NCBI GenBank assembly: GCA_028339155.1
Contig: JAOLBK010000010.1
Coordinates: 32,408-96,407 of the forward strand
DNA from: Litorivicinus sp.
GTDB lineage: Bacteria > Pseudomonadota > Gammaproteobacteria > Pseudomonadales > Litorivicinaceae
Reading direction: 5' to 3'
Length of the DNA stretch: 64,000 nt
Position 1 is the first letter of the stretch. Every line of letters starts with the position of its first letter. A program made the translations under genes and the position numbers. The notes beneath the pieces are model-generated. The model was not told the DNA's origin and did not search any database. It saw only the letters and a program-made list of their open reading frames with translations. Below, piece after piece: positions 17,903 to 26,163 of the stretch.

Positions 17903-19936
17903 ATGGATGGTGTATCACTGACATCAGCGGCTTGGGATGCGATGCTTAGCATCGCCGAACCCGAGCGTCTCTTATTTCTCGTGGGTGGGGTCTTGTTCGG
18001 GCTGGTTCTGGGAGTAATTCCAGGACTCAGCGGTTTGATTGGGCTGTCTTTACTATTGCCGTTCACATACAGCATGGAGCCTCTGGCTGCGATTGCGATG
18101 TTAATTGGTCTGATGTCTGTGACAACGACATCAGATACGATTCCGGCCGTACTTTTTGGTGTTCCTGGGACCGTGGGATCGGCGGCGACAGTTTTGGATG
18201 GGCACCCGATGGCAAAGCAAGGCCTTTCTCGAAAGGCCTTTGGAGCGGCTTTCTCGGCGTCTGTGTTTGGTGGCTTGTTCGGCGCTTTTTTACTTGGAAT
18301 GAGTATCCCCGTTCTGCGGCCTCTGATCCTGATGGTGGGAACGCCAGAACTACTTGCGTGTTGTATTTTTGGTTTGTCTTTAGTTGCTGCCTTATCGGGT
18401 GGCAATGCATTTAAAGGATTGGCTGCTGTTTGTCTTGGCTTGTTGATTGCGATGATCGGCGAGGACTCACAAGATGGTGAGCTTCGCTGGACCTTTGATA
18501 CGATTTATCTCTGGGATGGTATTCCTGTTGTCCCGATTGCCCTTGGGCTCTTCGCCATTCCAGAACTTGCAGATCTCTTGATTCGAAGATCGTCTGTCGT
18601 CAGGGAGGAATTTCGGTCTGTTGTTTCCAGTCAGTTGGATGGTTTAAAGGCAGTTCTTAATAACAAATGGCTTGTAATTCGGTGTTCAACGATTGGCTCA
18701 TTACTTGGAGCCGTTCCGGGAATTGGTGCGGCAGTCATTGATTGGATCGCGTATGGGCACGCGGCTAAAACGGAAAAGGGTGCATCTGAAACGTTTGGAA
18801 CAGGTGACGTTCGTGGCGTGATTGCGTCTGAGAGTTCTAATAATGCCAAAGAAGGTGGTGCCTTAGTGCCTACCATTGCCTTTGGAGTGCCTGGTTCGGC
18901 CTCGATGGCGCTTCTGCTTGGCGCATTTACCGTGCATGGGGTGGTTCCTGGTCCCGACATGCTAACTAAAGACCTCAACATTACTTACGCAATTGTGTGG
19001 AGTGTGGCGCTTGCCAATATTATCGGTGCTGGACTTTGTTTTGTGGGGGCTGGCTGGCTCGCGAAGTTGGCGCTTGTCCGTTCAACACTCCTCGTGCCAT
19101 TGGTGTTGGGAATCGCATTTATTGGTGCATTTCAAGGTCAAAAAGCGTGGGGTGATCTCTATGTGATGCTCGGCGCAGGGGCCTTTGGATTTCTAATGAA
19201 GCGATTCGGGTGGCCACGTCCACCCGTAATACTTGGGTTTGTGCTCGGAGCATTGGTTGAGCGTTATTCATTTATCTCAGTTCTACGTTATGACTTCGAG
19301 TGGTTGCTTCGTCCTGGCGTTATGGTGTTGCTAGCATTTTCGGCCTACGTCATTTTTGCGGATCCTCTCAAACGATTATACAAGTCACTGTCTGATTCGT
19401 CTTCACAGCCTAAGGAATCCTCTAAAAAGTCCATATCAATCCATTGGAACGTAAAGCAATTAACTTTTACTTGCGTCTTTGGCTGTCTGTTCGTCTATGG
19501 CGGATTGACTGCTTCAGAATGGACCTCTGGAGCTGCTATGTTTCCCTCATTTGTATCATGGGTAGGGTTAGTGGCCGTGGCTTTCGTAGTGCTGTCAAGT
19601 CTCTGCTATCCAGAGCCAGCAGACACGGACGAGGCACTGTCTGGATTCAGTCGCCAGCAGTTAGCAAGCCGTGCGTTTGGTTTCTTCGCTTGGGCAGCGC
19701 TGTACCTGGTGCTCTCAAATATTGTCGGTATGCTGCTGGCATTGCCTGTTCTCGTCTTTGGTTTGATGTATCAGCAGGGCAAAGAATCATTGATAACGAG
19801 TTTGAAGGGTGCAGTGTTACTGTTTATCGGATCGTTCATCTTGTTTCATGTGATACTCAGGGTGCCCTGGCCGACCGCATTTCTTGGCGAGCTATTGCCG
19901 TCCTTTAGAGAATACTGGATCACAAAAATCTTTTGA
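17903..19936 (+). CDS. tctA: Fused TctA-TctB permease of TTT transporter
   Basis: Full-length, 677-residue paralogue of the truncated permease at the window start. TctA part: LGVIPGLSGLIGLSLLLPFT, SDTIPAVLFGVPGT and the repeat PTIAFGVPGSASMALLLG; the last 160 or so residues, after a short polar linker near residue 500, form a TctB-like four-helix domain. It starts 4 bases after the ThDP enzyme stop. No TctC is adjacent on the same strand; the most similar type of receptor is the convergent tctC at 21223, which is a plausible partner. Confidence 0.9.
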   Translation: MDGVSLTSAAWDAMLSIAEPERLLFLVGGVLFGLVLGVIPGLSGLIGLSLLLPFTYSMEPLAAIAMLIGLMSVTTTSDTIPAVLFGVPGTVGSAATVLDGHPMAKQGLSRKAFGAAFSASVFGGLFGAFLLGMSIPVLRPLILMVGTPELLACCIFGLSLVAALSGGNAFKGLAAVCLGLLIAMIGEDSQDGELRWTFDTIYLWDGIPVVPIALGLFAIPELADLLIRRSSVVREEFRSVVSSQLDGLKAVLNNKWLVIRCSTIGSLLGAVPGIGAAVIDWIAYGHAAKTEKGASETFGTGDVRGVIASESSNNAKEGGALVPTIAFGVPGSASMALLLGAFTVHGVVPGPDMLTKDLNITYAIVWSVALANIIGAGLCFVGAGWLAKLALVRSTLLVPLVLGIAFIGAFQGQKAWGDLYVMLGAGAFGFLMKRFGWPRPPVILGFVLGALVERYSFISVLRYDFEWLLRPGVMVLLAFSAYVIFADPLKRLYKSLSDSSSQPKESSKKSISIHWNVKQLTFTCVFGCLFVYGGLTASEWTSGAAMFPSFVSWVGLVAVAFVVLSSLCYPEPADTDEALSGFSRQQLASRAFGFFAWAALYLVLSNIVGMLLALPVLVFGLMYQQGKESLITSLKGAVLLFIGSFILFHVILRVPWPTAFLGELLPSFREYWITKIF

Positions 19937-19942
19937 TTACCG

Positions 19943-19968
19943 ATACGCCCAGTAATTACTGGGCGTAT
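19943..19968. terminator. Perfect palindrome, probable terminator after tctA
   Basis: ATACGCCCAGTAA and TTACTGGGCGTAT form a perfect 26-base palindrome starting 7 bases after the permease stop. The GC-rich core GCCCAGT/ACTGGGC is terminator-like but no U-run follows, so it may instead protect the 3' end of the transcript. Confidence 0.5.
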
Positions 19969-20123
19969 TCGAGTTAGATACAGCAAATAATAGACGTGTT
20001 TTCGGGACTGAAAGTGGTTCTTGGGTTGAATGCTTTGTTTGGCTATTCAATATCTATTTGATCTGTCGAGATTCTGGTGTAACGTTGAGTTATCAGAAGC
20101 TGAAATTAAAAGGAGGTGATCCA

Positions 20124-20198
20124 ATGTCTAGTGAAATGTGTTCAATCTTAGGAGATTTTGGTTTTGTTTATGAGTCTTGGGCTAGTGCCCGAGCTTGA
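20124..20198 (+). CDS. 24-residue small ORF with a perfect Shine-Dalgarno sequence
   Basis: ATG 20124 follows AAGGAGGTGATCC (20110-20122), an exact complement of the 3' end of 16S rRNA, the strongest ribosome-binding site in the window. The ORF begins MSSEMCSILGDFG and ends ESWASARA, then a strong terminator follows at 20246. I do not recognise it. It could be a small protein, a precursor peptide or a regulatory leader, or the site could be chance. It is not a PqqA: the Glu-x3-Tyr motif is absent. The other parts of the 437-base gap between the two flanking genes (20280-20373 in particular) show no structure I can name. Confidence 0.45.
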   Translation: MSSEMCSILGDFGFVYESWASARA

Positions 20199-20245
20199 GA
20201 CGATTCCAGCGTAAGCGAGTAATCGACTAAGATTGCCATCTCGCG

Positions 20246-20275
20246 AAGGGGGAGCCAGTGGCTCCCCTTTTTATT
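20246..20275 (+). terminator. Strong rho-independent terminator
   Basis: AAGGGGGAGCC, loop AGT, GGCTCCCCTTT, then TTATTT: an 11-bp stem (one G-T pair) with a U-rich tail on the plus strand. It ends either a short transcript carrying the 24-codon ORF or readthrough from the tctA gene. Confidence 0.78.
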
Positions 20276-20373
20276 TGCCCAAGATCTATAGTCTGACCAG
20301 TTCTGGTCATATTTTTTTACAACGACTTTGATGTTAGGCAGTAATTCGTTCTTTGAGAGCAATCAAAAGTGAA

Positions 20374-21114
20374 TTAAAAAGCTTCATAAACGTTGGCACC
20401 ATTGATCTTGTGCTTCTCAATCAGTTGATGGATTAACCCCGACTTCAGAGCATCCATCATAAATCGCTGCAGCAATACTTGTGCTGCTTCAGGCCGAGAT
20501 CTTGGAATCCCCATCGCTTGTTGGATCGTCATGAAGCTTTTTTCAAATATTTTCAAGTCTTCGTATTTTTTGATGTCTTCTTCTAATTGCTGGCGGACCC
20601 CGGCGGCTACCAAAGCTTCAGATTTTACAAAGTATTCGACGACCGTTGGTGAGGTCGGCGCACGCACAATACTTGCATGTTTCAATGTGCGCGTTAGGTA
20701 CAGGTCGTAGGCACTGCCTTTTCCAACCACCACCGAAATATGGTTCTGATCAACCTGGTCGTTCTCGGTGATTTTTGATGTCTTATGAGTGAGGTAGCAA
20801 CCTTCAATCAGGATGTACGGCGTGCTAAAAAAAATGTGCGAAGCACGTTTAGGATCGAGCGCGAAAAATCCAAAATCTGCATCTTCATTCGTTACTACTT
20901 TTACGGCTTCTCCTGCCGACTCTAACGGAATGAGTTCAAGCTCGAGCCCGATTTGCGCGGCTAGTGATTTGGCCAGATCGACCGAAATACCGTCAACATC
21001 GGTCTTGTGAGCGTTCCAGGTAGCTAGGATTGGATTTCCAACATTAATTGTTGTTCTGAGCCTGCCAAGCGGCGCAATGCTTTTGATTTCTTCTGGTCTG
21101 GATGTTAGCGGCAT
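20374..21114 (-). CDS. Solute-binding-protein family 3 domain protein without signal peptide
   Basis: 246 residues matching the amino acid-type periplasmic binding fold: DGISVDLAKSLAAQIGLELELIP, DADFGFFALDPKRA, FFSTPYILIEGCYL and VVVGKGSAYDLYL. Unlike ABC-transporter receptors, the N-terminus (MPLTSRPEEIKS) is polar, with no signal peptide or lipobox, and no upstream in-frame extension is evident; GGAG precedes the start. No ABC permease or ATPase is nearby. It lies 108 bases downstream of tctC on the same strand. It may be cytoplasmic, either a sensor or an enzyme-like protein of the arogenate/cyclohexadienyl dehydratase type. Confidence 0.75.
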   Translation of the reverse strand: MPLTSRPEEIKSIAPLGRLRTTINVGNPILATWNAHKTDVDGISVDLAKSLAAQIGLELELIPLESAGEAVKVVTNEDADFGFFALDPKRASHIFFSTPYILIEGCYLTHKTSKITENDQVDQNHISVVVGKGSAYDLYLTRTLKHASIVRAPTSPTVVEYFVKSEALVAAGVRQQLEEDIKKYEDLKIFEKSFMTIQQAMGIPRSRPEAAQVLLQRFMMDALKSGLIHQLIEKHKINGANVYEAF

Positions 21115-21170
21115 CCTGTTGTCTCCGGCAGGTGGTTCATTCTGAGGATTTAAGATTTGATTTGATCAAT

Positions 21171-21203
21171 CTGTGGGGAGCGACGTTGCGCCACTTCCCA
21201 CAG
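21171..21203 (-). terminator. Stem-loop downstream of tctC
   Basis: CTGTGGG (21171-21177) and CCCACAG (21197-21203) form a 7-bp stem that extends inward after one mismatch. It lies 20 bases past the tctC stop on the minus strand. No U-tract follows in that direction, so it may stabilise the tctC message or reduce readthrough into the next gene rather than end transcription. Confidence 0.45.
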
Positions 21204-21222
21204 GTGATTTATTTATTTTAAA

Positions 21223-22242
21223 TTACTTCTTTTTCTTGAACATTGCATTGAGCTCAGCCACCACATTTTTTGGTGTTGAGTACACAGTTTTAACGACTGC
21301 AGCAACTTGTTCAGGTGTCCGTGTTCTGATCACTAATTTCATCTTCTTGGCGTCTGCCTGAAAGATTGGATCCGCAATCATATCAACGAAGGCTTTTTTG
21401 ACTGCCTTGAGTCGATCAGCAGGGACATCCCCATGAACATAAAATGCTTGGCCAATTTTCAGAGGACCCTCTAAGAAATTGAGCATTTGCTTTTCGGCTT
21501 CGGTTTTCATGTACGAGGCAGCTTCCGGCACATTTACAAGATCCGGGTGTGCTTCACCCATTCTGAAAACGTACTTGATTTTGCCATCACGGACCCAGTC
21601 TGGATTCGTTGACAGAAATCCTTCGTAGTAGTTACCCCGTCCATCGATTTCCCCACTTTCCATGGCAATATTCATTTTGCCGCCACTTTTGTAGCCCGGA
21701 ATAACCTTGAGTTTTGCACCCGTGACTTTGGATAGAAAGAATGGATATTGGTAAGAACTACCACCCACTCCAGATGCACCAAATGTCACTTCCGCGTTTT
21801 TCATTTTGTCGAGAGTGTCTGCTTTGACGGTATTCCAGACGACTCCTACATATGGCCGCACGGCGATTGAGCCCAGCCAATTCACGGTATCAAAGGAAAA
21901 CGTTACTTTGTCCGAGATTAGCGGTACGACTAATGATGAGGGGTGTAACTCAGCAATAACCACGCCTGACTTGGGCGCTGCGTTTTGCACGTAATTAGCC
22001 GCTTTTTTGCCGCCACCGCCCCCACGATCCTCGACTACTACGTCTGGATTGCCAGGGATGTGTCGTCCGATATGGTTTGAGACCAATAAAGCGTATTTGT
22101 AGATTGAGCCACCGACACCCGATGGTGAAACGACAGATACTGTCTTGCCTTTATAAAAATCAGCCACTGCGTCTGCGTGCGCAAATCCAACAGTTGTAAT
22201 ACTGAGGGTTAGAGCAGAAACGGCCAGGATATTTTTAATCAT
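21223..22242 (-). CDS. tctC: TctC-type periplasmic solute receptor
   Basis: 339 residues with a signal peptide ending near GFAHADA. Like the receptor at 2003, the mature protein opens with ADFYKGK and carries HIGRHIPGNP and a glycine-rich loop (EDRGGGGG), so these two belong to one subtype. AGGAGG lies close upstream of ATG 22242. It is not next to a same-strand permease; the fused TctA-TctB ending at 19936 on the plus strand is the nearest candidate partner. Ligand unknown. Confidence 0.88.
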   Translation of the reverse strand: MIKNILAVSALTLSITTVGFAHADAVADFYKGKTVSVVSPSGVGGSIYKYALLVSNHIGRHIPGNPDVVVEDRGGGGGKKAANYVQNAAPKSGVVIAELHPSSLVVPLISDKVTFSFDTVNWLGSIAVRPYVGVVWNTVKADTLDKMKNAEVTFGASGVGGSSYQYPFFLSKVTGAKLKVIPGYKSGGKMNIAMESGEIDGRGNYYEGFLSTNPDWVRDGKIKYVFRMGEAHPDLVNVPEAASYMKTEAEKQMLNFLEGPLKIGQAFYVHGDVPADRLKAVKKAFVDMIADPIFQADAKKMKLVIRTRTPEQVAAVVKTVYSTPKNVVAELNAMFKKKK

Positions 22243-22356
22243 AGAAACCTCCTGAGTTATTATTATTCATTGAGTACATGGGAGATGAGCAGCGAAGTCA
22301 ACTTCCTTCCAGATTGACTCAAACCAGATCTAATATGTTTTTGCTATTGGTTGTGG

Positions 22357-22384
22357 CTGACTCTGAGCTGAAGATCAGTACAAT
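22357..22384 (+). promoter_or_regulatory. Candidate sigma-70 promoter for the hydrolase-monooxygenase genes
   Basis: CTGACT, a 16-base spacer and TACAAT (22379-22384) give a reasonable match to a sigma-70 promoter about 46 bases before ATG 22431. It lies in the 188-base divergent gap with tctC. Prediction by eye only. Confidence 0.35.
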
Positions 22385-22430
22385 TAGATCGTGCTTCTTG
22401 AGTTTTAGTGGTTGAGTAGAGAGAACGTTT

Positions 22431-23129
22431 ATGGCCCAGGCAATTATCAGTATTCCAGGACTCTTGTCTGATCGGCGCGTATTTGAGCCGTGTAGTGAAT
22501 TTTTAAGCGATTACTCATGGACTCATTTTCAACGGTCTGATGAGTGTTCTTTGTCCCAATGGGGCTCTGAGGTCGCATCAAGTGCAGATGTGCCTTCGAT
22601 TTTTTTTGGTCATTCCATGGGTGCTCGGGTTGCGCTCGAAGCATGGCGTTTGGCGCCAGATCGATGTTCGGGTCTGATTCTTGCTGATTTTGGTGTGGAT
22701 GGATTGGTTACAGAACAAGAGCGTGCAGGTCGGAACAGGCGGGTGCGTATCGCAAGTGAGGTGGGCATGAAGGCATTAATTGATGACTGGCTAAGGCCGA
22801 TGGTTGCGCCTAGTTTTGTGCAAAATCCAGGATTTTCTGTGCTATCGGATATGCTATTGAATGAGAACTCGAAGTCACACGAGCGCCAGATTCAAGCCTT
22901 ACTCGATCGTCCGGATGCTGCCACTTATCTTGGGTCGATTAATATTCCTGTGTTGCTTCTTGTTGGGGAAGACGATGCGTGGAGTCCCGTCGCACAACAT
23001 AAGGCGATTGCCGATGAGTTGGCTTGTTCGCAATTAACTGTTATCGAAGGTGCGGGACACTTTTTGCCGTTTGAGAAACCTTACGAGGTGGCTCAGGTGA
23101 TCGAACGCTGGGTCAGTCAATATTTATAA
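22431..23129 (+). CDS. Alpha/beta hydrolase
   Basis: 232-residue single-domain alpha/beta hydrolase. The nucleophile elbow FGHSMGA gives Ser62; Asp181 or Asp182 (GEDDAWSP) and His210 (GAGHFLPFE) complete the triad. It opens a plus-strand series running to the aromatic monooxygenase at 23219, 89 bases away. Within an aromatic-acid cluster it might cleave an aromatic ester to release a hydroxybenzoate, but nothing in the sequence fixes the substrate. Confidence 0.8.
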   Translation: MAQAIISIPGLLSDRRVFEPCSEFLSDYSWTHFQRSDECSLSQWGSEVASSADVPSIFFGHSMGARVALEAWRLAPDRCSGLILADFGVDGLVTEQERAGRNRRVRIASEVGMKALIDDWLRPMVAPSFVQNPGFSVLSDMLLNENSKSHERQIQALLDRPDAATYLGSINIPVLLLVGEDDAWSPVAQHKAIADELACSQLTVIEGAGHFLPFEKPYEVAQVIERWVSQYL

Positions 23130-23218
23130 AGTTCTGCCGGTAATGCGAGTGATTGGTACGGGGATGCGCTAGTGGTGGTGCGTCTGAATAATTTTAGAGA
23201 AACGAACGGTTAAGAGTT

Positions 23219-25162
23219 ATGCAATTTTTTTTAAATGGTTTTAATCCCGGCAATCCGGATGTGGAAGGTGCTTCCTCTTCCCGAGAAACGCAATCGATAG
23301 GACGAGAATTTCTCCCCGCAGAGGTTGACGTTTTGATTATTGGTTGCGGTCCGGCGGGATTGACGCTTGCTGCTCAGTTATCGTATTTCAATGATATTAA
23401 GGTGGCGATTGTTGATGTGAAATCGGGCCCATTAAAGGTCGGACAAGCGGATGGGGTGGCGTGTCGCTCGATGGAGATGTTCGAGGCTTTTGGATTTAGT
23501 CATAAAGTGTCTCGAGAAGCTTATTGGGTCAATGAGACTGCCTTTTGGGGACCGGGTACCTCTGATTCCAGCCATATTGAACGAAGTCGAACCATTCAGG
23601 ATGTTGAGGATGGGCTGTCAGAATTTCCTCATGTGATCTTGAATCAGGCCCGGGTCCATGATTTTTATCTTGAGCGGATGTTAAATTCGAGTAATCGGAT
23701 GATCCCATACTACAACCGTGAATTAATCGATTTAAAAGCCGAACCGAATGGTCTGTCAAACCAGAATTGGGTCTCAGCAACGGTCCGGAATAACAATTCC
23801 GAGCGGGCGCCAGACGAACACATCAAAGCCCGTTATGTGGTTGGCTGTGATGGTGCTAGAAGTGCCGTCCGCCGCTTGATCGGGTCCGAGCTGAAAGGCG
23901 ATTCGGCGAACCAAGCATGGGGCGTTATGGATCTATTGGCCGTAACCGATTTCCCAGATGTTCGAAAAAAGGTGGTGATTCATTCTGCTGAGCAAGGCAA
24001 TGCAATCATCATTCCTCGTGAAGGTGGATATATGTTTCGCATTTATGTCGAGATGGACAAATTAAACCCAAACGAGCGTGTTGCGGACAAGCAATTTGAT
24101 GAGCACGATGTGATTGAGCGCGCCAATCGAATCATGGCGCCTTATAAGCTTGATGTAAAAGAAGTCGCGTGGTGGTCTGTGTATGAAATTGGCCAGCGTT
24201 TGACCGATAGCTTTGATAATTTATCGTCTACAACCTCGGGCGATCATTTTCCAAACGTATTCATTGCCGGTGATGCTTGCCATACCCATAGTCCGAAGGC
24301 TGGGCAGGGCATGAATACATCAATGGCCGATGCATTCAACTTGGGCTGGAAGCTGGCTCACGTATTGGGTCGAGAGGCATCCCCAGAACTATTGTCTACC
24401 TATTCTTGTGAGCGGCAGAGTGTGGCTCAAATATTAATCGATTTTGATCGTGAGTTCGCAAAAATGGCGAGTGCGCGGCCAGCGTCGTCTGATTCAGGCG
24501 ATGGCAGTTCGGTAGACCACGAGAGATTTCAGGAATATTTTCAGAAACATGGCCGATTTACTGCTGGAACAGCCATTGAGTATGGTCCGTCGCTAATTTC
24601 CGATCTGGAATCTCGCCAGGACTTGGCTCAGGGGTTCGTTATTGGTACGCGTTTTCACTCTGCACCAGTAATTCGAGTGTTCGATGCGAAGCCGGTTCAT
24701 CTTGCTCATACAGTTAAAGCAGACGGCCGTTGGCGATTGTTTGCATTTTCAGATCCAGTGACGAAAAGTGGCCAGCCATCAGAAAAAATAAGTGCCTTGT
24801 GCCAGTTTTTAACAGACGATCCAAAGTCACCTCTGAATCGGTATGCGGTTGGTAGTGATATCGATTCTGTGATCGATGTGAGGGCAGTATTTCAAGAGCC
24901 TCATATGAGTTTGGATACGATGTCTATGCCAGAAATATTGAGACCTCAAAAAGGTAGGTATGGTCTCATTGACTACGAGAAGATATTCTCTGTTGATTAC
25001 AAATTGGGTGATGATATTTTTGAAATGCGCCAATTGAATAAAGAGCAGGGTTGCATCGTAATCGTTCGTCCTGATCAATACGTCTCTGCAATTTATCCAT
25101 TAGATGCATTTAATGATCTTGCTGAATTTTTTGCTCGATTCATGCTTGAGAAGGTCGATTAG
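23219..25162 (+). CDS. mobA: FAD-dependent aromatic monooxygenase, probably 3-hydroxybenzoate 4-monooxygenase
   Basis: 647-residue flavoprotein hydroxylase of the phenol 2-monooxygenase / MobA type. FAD-binding GCGPAG lies at residues 42-47, CDGARSAVRRLIG (DG motif) near 210, and AGDACHTHSPKAGQGMN (second FAD motif) near 350; the C-terminal 170 or so residues form the thioredoxin-like domain of this subfamily. MobA converts 3-hydroxybenzoate to protocatechuate using NADPH and O2. The assignment to MobA rather than another phenol hydroxylase rests on length, style and the protocatechuate 4,5-cleavage operon downstream. Confidence 0.75.
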   Translation: MQFFLNGFNPGNPDVEGASSSRETQSIGREFLPAEVDVLIIGCGPAGLTLAAQLSYFNDIKVAIVDVKSGPLKVGQADGVACRSMEMFEAFGFSHKVSREAYWVNETAFWGPGTSDSSHIERSRTIQDVEDGLSEFPHVILNQARVHDFYLERMLNSSNRMIPYYNRELIDLKAEPNGLSNQNWVSATVRNNNSERAPDEHIKARYVVGCDGARSAVRRLIGSELKGDSANQAWGVMDLLAVTDFPDVRKKVVIHSAEQGNAIIIPREGGYMFRIYVEMDKLNPNERVADKQFDEHDVIERANRIMAPYKLDVKEVAWWSVYEIGQRLTDSFDNLSSTTSGDHFPNVFIAGDACHTHSPKAGQGMNTSMADAFNLGWKLAHVLGREASPELLSTYSCERQSVAQILIDFDREFAKMASARPASSDSGDGSSVDHERFQEYFQKHGRFTAGTAIEYGPSLISDLESRQDLAQGFVIGTRFHSAPVIRVFDAKPVHLAHTVKADGRWRLFAFSDPVTKSGQPSEKISALCQFLTDDPKSPLNRYAVGSDIDSVIDVRAVFQEPHMSLDTMSMPEILRPQKGRYGLIDYEKIFSVDYKLGDDIFEMRQLNKEQGCIVIVRPDQYVSAIYPLDAFNDLAEFFARFMLEKVD

Positions 25163-25178
25163 AGGTCGCGGGGCTGTA

Positions 25179-26105
25179 ATGATGGATATTATTGACGACA
25201 AGCAACCATACCGAAATACACCGATAATTGGTGATTTGATCCGTACACGACCACTCGCGGCGGCGATGGGTGGAGAGGTGTTGGATGTTCAGCTTCATGA
25301 GCTCACGGATGATGGGTTTCATGAATTAGAACAGGCTCTTTTTCATCATAAAATGATTTTTCTCCGTGATCAGCACTTAAACTTGGATGATCAAGAGCGT
25401 CTCACGCTGCGCTTTGGAGACTTTGGAACTGATGCCTACACCAAAGGACTTCCAGGTCATCCAGAGATCCAGCCAGTGATCAAAGAGGCCAATACAAAAT
25501 CTAAAATGGTGTTTGGCGGCGGCTGGCACACTGATTCACCGTTTCTTGCAGAGCCTCCCTCCATTAGTATTTTGCACGGAACGGAAATTCCGGCCTACGG
25601 GGGGGATACCCTTTGGTACAACTCAGTCCTTGCGTACGAGGGGTTATCCTCAACAATGCAATCATTGCTGAATCATTTACGGGTTCATATGTCGGCTCGA
25701 AATGTGGTTGATAGCATGCGCAAGGTCGCCCAGGACACAAAGGGAATGGCGGCGATGAGTGATATGGATCTGGACCTGGATATTGAGTCAATGGTTCGGG
25801 GTAGTATTCACCCTATGGTCCGGAAACACCCGGAATCTGGTGAGGTAGCTCTGTACTGTGATGGGGTCTATGCCATTGGCATTGATGGGATGACTGACCA
25901 TGAAGCCAGGCCGTTATTACAATGGATCGTTTCGCACATTACTCAAGAGATATTCACATGCCGATTGAGATGGGAGCCGCATACTGTAGCGATCTGGGAC
26001 AATCGAGTTTGTTTGCATCGTGCGTTTAATGATTACGATGGATTCCGAAGGGAAATGCTTCGAACCACAGTGAAAGGTGAAGTCCCTATCCCGGCGTTCG
26101 CCTGA
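25179..26105 (+). CDS. TauD/TfdA-family Fe(II)/2-oxoglutarate-dependent dioxygenase
   Basis: 308 residues from ATG 25179. The frame is open further upstream but would overlap the monooxygenase, and GAGG/GGGG precede this ATG. Iron ligands H117-x-D119 (GWHTDS) and H280 (NRVCLHRAF), 2-oxoglutarate Arg295. It resembles the TfdA/taurine branch more than the protein at 5778. It lies 16 bases after the monooxygenase, so probably the same operon. TfdA-like enzymes can cleave aryloxyacetate ethers to phenols, which would fit an aromatic funnel, but this is inference. Confidence 0.85.
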   Translation: MMDIIDDKQPYRNTPIIGDLIRTRPLAAAMGGEVLDVQLHELTDDGFHELEQALFHHKMIFLRDQHLNLDDQERLTLRFGDFGTDAYTKGLPGHPEIQPVIKEANTKSKMVFGGGWHTDSPFLAEPPSISILHGTEIPAYGGDTLWYNSVLAYEGLSSTMQSLLNHLRVHMSARNVVDSMRKVAQDTKGMAAMSDMDLDLDIESMVRGSIHPMVRKHPESGEVALYCDGVYAIGIDGMTDHEARPLLQWIVSHITQEIFTCRLRWEPHTVAIWDNRVCLHRAFNDYDGFRREMLRTTVKGEVPIPAFA

Positions 26106-26163
26106 TTCGGATCAGTTGTGGACTGATTTAATATTCGTATATTTTTGGATAAAGAGGAATTTT

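Noticed and set aside
20124..20198. PqqA precursor peptide
   Set aside because: It is the right length and contains FGF near the end, but the Glu-x3-Tyr cross-link motif is missing and no pqq genes are nearby.
20168..20362. Minus-strand ORF of 64 codons
   Set aside because: TTG start without ribosome site, and it is read through the plus-strand terminator hairpin at 20246-20275.
25104..25178. Extended N-terminus for the TauD protein at 25179
   Set aside because: It would overlap the monooxygenase gene out of frame by about 59 bases and adds residues not seen in the family.
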